Shown: piece by piece, positions 1 to 5,175 of the stretch
Layout of the letters: each line of letters opens with the position of its first letter
How positions within the stretch are numbered: position 1 is the stretch's first letter
Origin: an uncultured Eubacteriales bacterium
GTDB lineage: Bacteria; Bacillota; Clostridia; Lachnospirales; Bianqueaceae
Assembly: GCA_902493345.1 (NCBI GenBank)
Contig: CABUPM010000107.1
Coordinates: 1 to 6,247, forward strand
Length of the DNA stretch: 6,247 nucleotides
Direction: 5' to 3'
Program-made: the position numbers and the translations under genes
The notes under the pieces: model-generated
Databases searched by the model: none
What the model was told of the DNA's origin: nothing
Seen by the model: the letters and a program-made list of their open reading frames with translations, nothing else

Positions 1-546
1 TCGCTGCAGCAGTGGTTTGCGGCAGAAGAAGAGCTGCCGTATTATGCGGCTCTCTTCGATCAGAAAGTGACGGATTATTATTCCTGGATCATCCCCAAGA
101 AGGGACAGACGATTCTGGGCACGGCGATTCCGGAAGGAGAGGACGTGCGCGGAAGGTTCGAACGGCTGAAGCGGGAAGCGAAGGCTTCCAGATTGATCAA
201 GGGGCGTGAGCTCAAGGAGCGGGGGGCGGTGCTGCTGAGGCCTTATGGTCCCGGAAGCGTTCATCTGGGTCGGGGCAGAGTCTTTCTCGCGGGCGAGGCA
301 GCGGGACTGATCAGCTCCAGTTCGGAGGAGGGCATCAGCTACGCGCTTTCTTCCGGAAGGATGCTGGGAGAGGCGCTTCTTGCAGGCAATAGTCCCCAGG
401 AAGCGGAGGACCGTTACCGCAGACAGACCATGAAGCTGCGTTGGGGACTGAGTCTTAAGAGCATGAAAGCACTTGTGATGTACCAGCCTTGTTTGCGGAG
501 CATGGTATTTAAGAGCGGACTGCTCAGTATGGATATGAAACAGTAA
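1..546 (+). CDS. FAD-dependent oxidoreductase, geranylgeranyl-reductase-like (C-terminal part, 5' truncated)
   Basis: The frame is open from the first base and ends at TAA 544-546, giving 181 visible residues; the N-terminal Rossmann dinucleotide-binding part lies upstream of the window. Visible residues include a DYYSWIIPKKG stretch (about 25-35), matching the strand segment in this family where Tyr/Trp line the substrate cavity. The FAD-contacting motif LAGEAAGLISSSSEEGI (about 96-112) corresponds to the GD/EAAG(F)xxPxxxEGI signature of geranylgeranyl reductase and related flavoproteins. The C-terminal tail is helical and basic. Family members reduce isoprenoid double bonds or other hydrophobic substrates using FAD and a reduced cofactor; the substrate here cannot be told from sequence. 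It lies 28 bp upstream of the metallophosphoesterase gene on the same strand with no terminator between, so co-transcription is likely. The family call is firm; the exact reaction is unknown. Confidence 0.82.
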   Translation, partial: SLQQWFAAEEELPYYAALFDQKVTDYYSWIIPKKGQTILGTAIPEGEDVRGRFERLKREAKASRLIKGRELKERGAVLLRPYGPGSVHLGRGRVFLAGEAAGLISSSSEEGISYALSSGRMLGEALLAGNSPQEAEDRYRRQTMKLRWGLSLKSMKALVMYQPCLRSMVFKSGLLSMDMKQ

Positions 547-560
547 GAATACAGAGAAAA

Positions 561-567
561 AGGAGGA
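561..567 (+). promoter_or_regulatory. Ribosome binding site for the SbcD-like gene
   Basis: The sequence AGGAGGA lies 7 nt before the ATG at 575 and is a near-perfect Shine-Dalgarno sequence. It sits in the only intergenic gap of the window (547-574). That gap is A-rich, with no hairpin or T-run, so it holds no visible terminator. Confidence 0.85.
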
Positions 568-574
568 GCGTCGG

Positions 575-1696
575 ATGCGGATTAAGCTGATTCATACCGC
601 GGATCTACATGTTGGACGGCTGTTCGGCCGGACTGCCGCGGAGGAAGGATCGATCCGGCGCCGGGATATTCTGGAGGCGCTTCATACGATATGTCAGACC
701 GTGATTCAGGAGGAAGCGGACTTTCTTCTGATCTGCGGAGACCTTTTGGAGGAGAGCGCCGGAGAGAGAGAACGGGAAGAGGTTCGCGACCTCTTGCAGT
801 CGGTTGCCCCGGCCCAGGTTTTATGGAGTCTAGGACAATCCGATTGGAACCAAAGTGACGGAGATTGGCCGGAGAATGTGCATCGATTTCCGGTGGGCTT
901 TCATAAAGTGGAATTCCCGGAAAAGCATACGATCGTTTGGGGAGAGAGCTGGGAAAGCGGCACATGGAGCGATGGATTTGCTCAGTTCCTGCCGCCGGCC
1001 GGGGAGGATACCTGTCAGATCCTGATGGTATACGGAGACGCGGAGGCGGAGAGCTCAGAACGCCATCCGGTGGATCTGGGAGCGCTGCGGAGTATGGGCG
1101 TGGATTACTGCGCTCTGGGAGGCAGACACAAGATGACCCTTTGGGGACGGGAAGGCGACATATGGGCGGCTTATCCCGGCAGTCCGGAGCCTCTGGATCC
1201 GCAAGAAGAGGGAGACCATGGCTTTTTGCAGATAACAGTGGAGAAGGGCAGCGGATATCGGATTCGCAGTGCGGAAAGAAAGTATTGCGCCAGACGCCAT
1301 GTGCGCAGGCGTGTCATTTCGGTGACGCCGGATATGGGTCTGGAGGAGCTGTGTGATCAGATACGGAACACGTTTCGGATGCCGGAGCGGCAGAAGGAGC
1401 TGTGTGTGGCCGTATTGCAGGGAATACGCCGCAGCTTTGCGGCAGTGGACACGGATGCGTTGTGCCGAAGACTGGCCGGAGAGTTTCTGTTTCTTACGGC
1501 AGAGGACCAGACGCAGCCGGAGCTGGACCTGAATCGGCTGCGTGACGCGAACGCGGAGAATCTGTTAGGAAAATACATCGCGGCAATGCAGGAACGGATT
1601 CGGAACGCACAGAACGAGAAGGAGCGGGAGACACTGCAATCGGCGCTGGAAGCCGGTGCGGAAGCGCTCTTAAACAGCACAGAACAGGGGAGGTGA
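575..1696 (+). CDS. SbcD/Mre11/YhaO-like metallophosphoesterase-fold protein with degenerate active site
   Basis: This 373-residue protein starts at an ATG behind a strong ribosome site. The fold is recognisable: motif I HTADLHVG (D10, H12), motif II ICGDLLEE (D56), then the calcineurin-like core to about residue 235. A capping region follows at about 245-330, then a charged helical tail (330-373) of the kind that docks on the partner ATPase coiled coil. The conserved block EPLDPQEEGDHGF (205-217) also fits YhaO-like exonucleases. Mre11-type proteins cut DNA ends using two Mn ions. Here motif III, normally GNHD, reads GQSD (87-90). The motif IV His position reads VYGD (152-155), and motif V, normally GHxH, reads GGRH (182-185). 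About half the usual metal and catalytic ligands are therefore gone, yet the frame is intact and full length, so it is not an obvious pseudogene. The downstream gene is the expected ATPase partner. I infer a structural or regulatory subunit, or altered chemistry. The family call is firm; activity is doubtful. Confidence 0.85.
   Translation: MRIKLIHTADLHVGRLFGRTAAEEGSIRRRDILEALHTICQTVIQEEADFLLICGDLLEESAGEREREEVRDLLQSVAPAQVLWSLGQSDWNQSDGDWPENVHRFPVGFHKVEFPEKHTIVWGESWESGTWSDGFAQFLPPAGEDTCQILMVYGDAEAESSERHPVDLGALRSMGVDYCALGGRHKMTLWGREGDIWAAYPGSPEPLDPQEEGDHGFLQITVEKGSGYRIRSAERKYCARRHVRRRVISVTPDMGLEELCDQIRNTFRMPERQKELCVAVLQGIRRSFAAVDTDALCRRLAGEFLFLTAEDQTQPELDLNRLRDANAENLLGKYIAAMQERIRNAQNEKERETLQSALEAGAEALLNSTEQGR
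1687..1696 (+). promoter_or_regulatory. Ribosome binding site overlapping the upstream stop, sets the GTG start at 1702
   Basis: GGGGAGGTGA contains the upstream TGA (1694-1696). Its GGAGG core is 8 nt from the GTG at 1702. A GTG at 1693 in the same frame would lie inside this site with no usable spacing, so 1702 is the better start. Confidence 0.75.
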
Positions 1697-1701
1697 CGGG
1701 A

Positions 1702-3738
1702 GTGAGGCTTGTAGAAGCAAGAATCGAGGGCTTTGGACAGTATCGGGATCAGGTGATATCTTTTGCGCCGGGACTCAATGTCATCCATGGAACCAATGAA
1801 TCCGGCAAGACAACGCTGATGAAATTTATCGAAGGCGTGCTCTACGGGTTTTACAAGCCATCGCAGCGCCGCCAATATACAGAAGACTATGAAAAGTACC
1901 GGCCATGGGACGGAGGATCCTACGCAGGTACTTTGATATATGAAAATGCGGGACGGACCATCGCGGTCTATCGGGATTTCGCGGGCGAAGAGATTCGGAT
2001 GTATGACTGGGAGACGAAGGAGGATCTGACAGGACAGCTGACCTATAACGGCGTGATCCGCCAGGTGGATCCGGCGTCCCGGGACTGGAAGATCTCCCCG
2101 GCAGCCTTCCGCAATACGATCAGTATTGTGCAGGGCAAGGCCTGCCCGGATCTGGAGCAGATCGGGGGAGAGCTGCAGGAGAGCCTGATGAATCTAACAA
2201 CAGCCGGAGATGAAGACATCTCGGTTCGGACATCTCTGCGTACACTGCGCAGGCAGATGGAAGAGATCGAGGGAGACGGTGCTTCCGGCGGTACACTGAA
2301 CGAGCTCGCGGCGCGGGAGAACGAGCTGAAGGAAAGGCTGCGGCAGTCCAGAGAACTGCAGCGGCGGCAGGAGAGGATCCGAACGGAGCTTGCGGAGCTT
2401 CCGGAAGAAGCGGAGGATCCGGAACAGGCGGACCTATTGGTAGAGCGAGCGGGACGACCGGAGCAAAAAGAACATTTGCGGCAGATGGAGCAGGAGATCG
2501 TCAAGCTGCGCGAGCAGGAACGGCAGATCCGTACCGGTGCCCAGGGCAATGAAAAGCAGTATGAAGAGCTGATCGGCCTGCAAAAAGAAGTATCAGGACT
2601 GCGGGTTCGTCAGGCAGACGCTCAGCTGCGTACAGAGCAGTGCGAAAAGGTACTGGCGGCTTTGCCGGAGGAGTCCCAGCAACAAGAAGAGAATACGGAT
2701 AAGGATGCGGTGCTGACAGCCGCGGTCGTTATCGGCGGTGTTTTGACAGTGGCAGCCGTGCTTTTGGGTATCTTTGTGAGCCCTTGGTGTATGCTTCTGG
2801 TGCTCGGAGGGGGCGCGGCGGAGCTGTATGCGTTTATGAGATACCAGAAAAGGATGCAGGAAGGCTTCCGAATCCGGCAGGAAAAACGAGCGCAGGCGGA
2901 TACACTGCGAATGGAGCGGGAAAAGGCGCAGGAACGCCTGAAGGAAGCCAAGACAGATCAAAAGAGCTGTGAGGAAGCGCTGGAGCGCGGAACCGGACAG
3001 CTGCAGGAGATTTTGCAGCGAACCGGCGTCTCTTCCGTAGAAGAATATGGCAGCAGGCTTCGTTCCCAGGCGCGCCAGGAAACACTTCGGGATCGGCTGG
3101 ATCATCTGGAGAGAGAGCAGTCCCGGTGGAAGATGACCTATGCGGCGGAGATCCTGCGGGAACGCAGAGCGCTCTTGTCCAGAAGGCTGGAGGAAAGCCT
3201 CCAGGAGGAGGATACGGCAGCGCTTCGGGAAGAACTGGCGCAGGTGGTTCAGCAGAAGGACCGGCTGACAATGGAGAGGGATTCTCTGCGGGCGGCAGCG
3301 GCGGCAATCGAGTCCTTATCGCGGGAAGTGCAGAAGGAGTATGAACCGGTTCTCACAGAGAATATGAAAAAAACAGTGGAAAATATCACGGCCGGGCGAT
3401 ATAATACGGTGTACGTATCCGATCAGGAAGGGATCCGGGCGCAGTCCGCGGACGGCCGGGAGGTCGCGATGGATCAGCTGTCGGCCGGCACGGGCGATCA
3501 GATCTATTTCGCGGTACGGCTGGGGATGATCGATCTTCTGAGTCCCAAGGTAAAACTTCCGCTGATACTGGATGACGCGTTTGCAAGATATGACGACGAG
3601 CGGCTCGGCAAGATCCTGCGGCTTTTGCGTCAGGAGGCCAAGAACCGTCAGATCCTTATTTTTACCTGTCAAAAGCGGGAAAAGGAATTATTGACAGCGA
3701 TGCGGGCGGCATTTCAATACAATGAATTGAAAGGATGA
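1702..3738 (+). CDS. YhaN/SbcC/Rad50-like coiled-coil ATPase with central transmembrane hairpin
   Basis: This is a 678-residue protein if it starts at GTG 1702; an in-frame GTG at 1693 would add three residues. The N-terminal ATPase half has MRLVEARIEGFGQYRDQ followed by Walker A GTNESGKTT (30-38). A Q-loop-like segment, SIVQGKACPD, lies at 141-150. Glu/Arg/Gln-rich coiled coil runs about 182-325. Two hydrophobic segments (about 337-357 and 361-378) form a hairpin, then coiled coil returns at about 380-535. The C-terminal ATPase half carries a signature-like DQLSAGTGDQIYF (591-603), Walker B LPLILDDAFARYDDE (619-633) and ILIFTCQKRE (651-660) at the H-loop position. It is shorter than SbcC (about 1000 residues) and has no CxxC zinc hook; the hairpin sits where the hook would be, as in Bacillus YhaN. 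It should bind ATP, dimerise through its head domains, and hold the SbcD-like product encoded immediately upstream. Likely roles are DNA-end processing or DNA tethering at the membrane. The family call is firm; the substrate is not known. Confidence 0.88.
   Translation: MRLVEARIEGFGQYRDQVISFAPGLNVIHGTNESGKTTLMKFIEGVLYGFYKPSQRRQYTEDYEKYRPWDGGSYAGTLIYENAGRTIAVYRDFAGEEIRMYDWETKEDLTGQLTYNGVIRQVDPASRDWKISPAAFRNTISIVQGKACPDLEQIGGELQESLMNLTTAGDEDISVRTSLRTLRRQMEEIEGDGASGGTLNELAARENELKERLRQSRELQRRQERIRTELAELPEEAEDPEQADLLVERAGRPEQKEHLRQMEQEIVKLREQERQIRTGAQGNEKQYEELIGLQKEVSGLRVRQADAQLRTEQCEKVLAALPEESQQQEENTDKDAVLTAAVVIGGVLTVAAVLLGIFVSPWCMLLVLGGGAAELYAFMRYQKRMQEGFRIRQEKRAQADTLRMEREKAQERLKEAKTDQKSCEEALERGTGQLQEILQRTGVSSVEEYGSRLRSQARQETLRDRLDHLEREQSRWKMTYAAEILRERRALLSRRLEESLQEEDTAALREELAQVVQQKDRLTMERDSLRAAAAAIESLSREVQKEYEPVLTENMKKTVENITAGRYNTVYVSDQEGIRAQSADGREVAMDQLSAGTGDQIYFAVRLGMIDLLSPKVKLPLILDDAFARYDDERLGKILRLLRQEAKNRQILIFTCQKREKELLTAMRAAFQYNELKG
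3730..3738 (+). promoter_or_regulatory. Ribosome binding site overlapping the upstream stop, sets the ATG start at 3744
   Basis: AAAGGATGA includes the ATPase gene's TGA (3736-3738). AAAGGA ends 8 nt before ATG 3744. The alternative ATG at 3735 lies inside this site and directly abuts AAAGG, so its spacing would be unusable. Confidence 0.65.
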
Positions 3739-3743
3739 GAAGG

Positions 3744-4703
3744 ATGGCTGCAAAACGTACGTCCAAGAGAAAAAAATATAAGCTGCAGGATCCCAAACGC
3801 TTTTTTGGATTTATCGCAATCCTGGTATTATTGGTGCTTCTGTTGGTTCTCGTAATACGCGGCTGCAGCGGACCCAAACAGCAGGGCAGCAAGCCGAGTA
3901 CATCCTCATCGCAGACGGATGCTTCGCAGACAGCGACGGTCAGCACCGGGCTGGGGGATATGCAGAAGCAGACGATCGCGTGGACGGTGGGACTGGCGAA
4001 TATGACACGCGGTATCAGTACGGCGGAGCCGGATGATACAACGCAGGTTCCCAAGATCTATACGATCGTGATCGATCCTGGCTGCGGCGGGTCAGACAGC
4101 GGCAATCCGGGACACGGCAATGTGATGGAAAAGGCGATCAACCTGGAGGTAGCGCTGAAGCTGAAGGCGGAGATCGAGAGCCGGTATCCGGATGTACGGA
4201 TCGTCATGACGCGGGAGAACGATAAGACAGTCAGTACGGAGGAGCGTGTCAAGACAATCAATGATGCCAACGCGGATCTCGCGATCAGTCTGCACTGCGA
4301 CTATTTTGCGGGATCGGCAGAACGGCGCGGCGTAACAACATATTACCGGCAGAAGAGCAGTACCGGAGAAGAAAGCTCCAAGGCGGAGGACAGTTCGGCC
4401 GTACAGCTGAGTGTCTCAGAGCGTTCCGCGCAGATTGCCGCGGCTTTGCAGAAGGCGGCGGCGCAGGCGCTGGAGACGGATGACCGAGGATGTGTTGAAG
4501 AGCGTTATGACATCCTGAACGAGACCAACGCACCGACCGTATTGATGGAGATGGTGTATCTGACAGATCAGAGTGATTACGCCAAAATCACCAACGAGGA
4601 GTATCAGAAAGCGTTAGCGGCAGCCTTGGCCGATGGGATCTATGCCGAGCTGGAGGCCCTATACCCCACGAGGGCACAGAGTCAGACTGTGGCTCCGCAA
4701 TGA
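3744..4703 (+). CDS. Membrane-anchored N-acetylmuramoyl-L-alanine amidase (Amidase_3)
   Basis: The protein is 319 residues from ATG 3744; starting at ATG 3735 would add three. It cleaves the amide bond between N-acetylmuramic acid and the stem peptide of peptidoglycan, outside the membrane. A Lys/Arg-rich N-terminus is followed by one strongly hydrophobic segment (about 20-38), which acts as an uncleaved anchor or signal peptide. A Ser/Thr/Gln-rich linker (about 45-100) leads to the catalytic domain (about 105-308). Family motifs are IDPGCGGSDSG (110-120), MEKAINLEVALKL (128-140), VMTRENDKTV (154-163), ADLAISLHCD (177-186), TDDRG (245-249) and VLMEMVYLTD (266-275). Expected zinc ligands are the first-motif His, E129 and H184, with E269 catalytic. 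The first is Cys here (C114), and the usual HxN at the third motif is HCD. A polar, Ser/Glu-rich insert at about 203-225 interrupts the domain. Activity is likely but not certain because of the ligand change. It lies between the ATPase gene and the lipid kinase gene in the same operon. Confidence 0.88.
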   Translation: MAAKRTSKRKKYKLQDPKRFFGFIAILVLLVLLLVLVIRGCSGPKQQGSKPSTSSSQTDASQTATVSTGLGDMQKQTIAWTVGLANMTRGISTAEPDDTTQVPKIYTIVIDPGCGGSDSGNPGHGNVMEKAINLEVALKLKAEIESRYPDVRIVMTRENDKTVSTEERVKTINDANADLAISLHCDYFAGSAERRGVTTYYRQKSSTGEESSKAEDSSAVQLSVSERSAQIAAALQKAAAQALETDDRGCVEERYDILNETNAPTVLMEMVYLTDQSDYAKITNEEYQKALAAALADGIYAELEALYPTRAQSQTVAPQ

Positions 4704-5170
4704 AGATAAAAAAGCTTGTACAGAGTTTTGGCTATGCTCTGCGCGGAATCGGCTATGCGGTGTTTCATGAGCGCAACTTCCGGATCCATATCTGCGCGGC
4801 GGTTACTGTTATTGGGTTCGGCGCCGCGTATGGGCTTCTTTTGTGGGAGTGGGCAGCTGTGTTTTTGGTGATCGGCGCTGTGATGGCAATGGAACTGATC
4901 AATACCGCAGTTGAGCAGACGGTGGATCTTGTAACCGACACCTGGCAGGAAAAAGCGCGAAATGCCAAAGACGCGGCGGCCGGCGCGGTGCTGGTCATGG
5001 CGGGAGCCAGTGTGGCTCTGGCGTGTGTGATTTTCCTGGACGGGGAACGCTGGGGAGCGTTGCTGTGGAGAATACAGTCGTATCTGCCGTGGATCGGCGG
5101 GGCAGCGTTTCTGTATATCATTTTGATGCTGTGGTTTGTATTTTATTTTCCGGGAAAGAAAGGGGAGTGA
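4700..5170 (+). CDS. dgkA: DgkA-family diacylglycerol/undecaprenol kinase, with an extra C-terminal membrane helix
   Basis: This 156-residue integral membrane protein overlaps the amidase gene by ATGA. No clear Shine-Dalgarno sequence precedes it, so translation probably depends on coupling to the amidase gene. The DgkA signature is clear: amphipathic N-terminus, HERNFRIH (23-30), then MELINTAVEQTVD (64-76) and AKDAAAGAVLV (89-99). By alignment with E. coli DgkA, E65 corresponds to the catalytic Glu and E24 and E72 to the metal-binding Glu residues; all are kept. Hydrophobic helices lie at about 31-47, 51-70 and 94-113. In Gram-positive bacteria members of this family chiefly phosphorylate undecaprenol, feeding the lipid carrier used for peptidoglycan and wall polymers; diacylglycerol is the alternative substrate. 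Most members are about 120-130 residues. This one adds a tail with a fourth hydrophobic helix (about 130-150) and a basic end, PGKKGE. The family call is firm, the substrate is inferred, and the symbol is by family rather than proven orthology. Confidence 0.9.
   Translation: MKIKKLVQSFGYALRGIGYAVFHERNFRIHICAAVTVIGFGAAYGLLLWEWAAVFLVIGAVMAMELINTAVEQTVDLVTDTWQEKARNAKDAAAGAVLVMAGASVALACVIFLDGERWGALLWRIQSYLPWIGGAAFLYIILMLWFVFYFPGKKGE
5162..5170 (+). promoter_or_regulatory. Ribosome binding site overlapping the upstream stop, sets the ATG start at 5176
   Basis: GGGGAGTGA includes the kinase gene's TGA (5168-5170). GGGGAG ends 8 nt before ATG 5176. The frame is open much further upstream, to a possible GTG-type start near 5023, but that would run through the kinase gene. 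The ribosome site and the onset of zinc-ribbon sequence both fix the start at 5176. Confidence 0.8.
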
Positions 5171-5175
5171 CAGCG

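Noticed and set aside
547..574. Possible promoter or terminator in the only intergenic gap
   Set aside because: The gap is only 28 bases and contains the ribosome site; no hairpin, T-run or -35/-10 pair fits.
1428..1443. 6-bp inverted repeat (GCCGCA / TGCGGC) with a 4-base loop
   Set aside because: It is within the SbcD-like gene, is short and GC-rich as expected by chance here, and has no T-run.
575..1696. Calling the SbcD-like gene a pseudogene because its catalytic motifs are lost
   Set aside because: The frame is intact and full length with a strong ribosome site, coupling to the next gene, and conserved non-catalytic blocks, so it is better described as a degenerate-site protein.
1357..1875. 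Minus-strand open frame of 172 codons
   Set aside because: It spans the junction of two well-supported + strand genes with a Ser/Arg/Cys-rich low-complexity translation, typical of antisense shadows.
2043..3105. Long minus-strand frames opposite the ATPase coiled coil
   Set aside because: The Ser/Arg/Cys- or Leu/Arg-rich translations mirror the Glu/Gln/Arg coiled-coil codons; no ribosome site or known motif was seen.
3187..3204. Perfect 7-bp inverted repeat with a 4-base loop (CTGGAGG / CCTCCAG)
   Set aside because: It lies inside the ATPase coding region, is not followed by a T-run, and arises from codons for a coiled-coil segment (RRLEESLQEE), so it is not a terminator.
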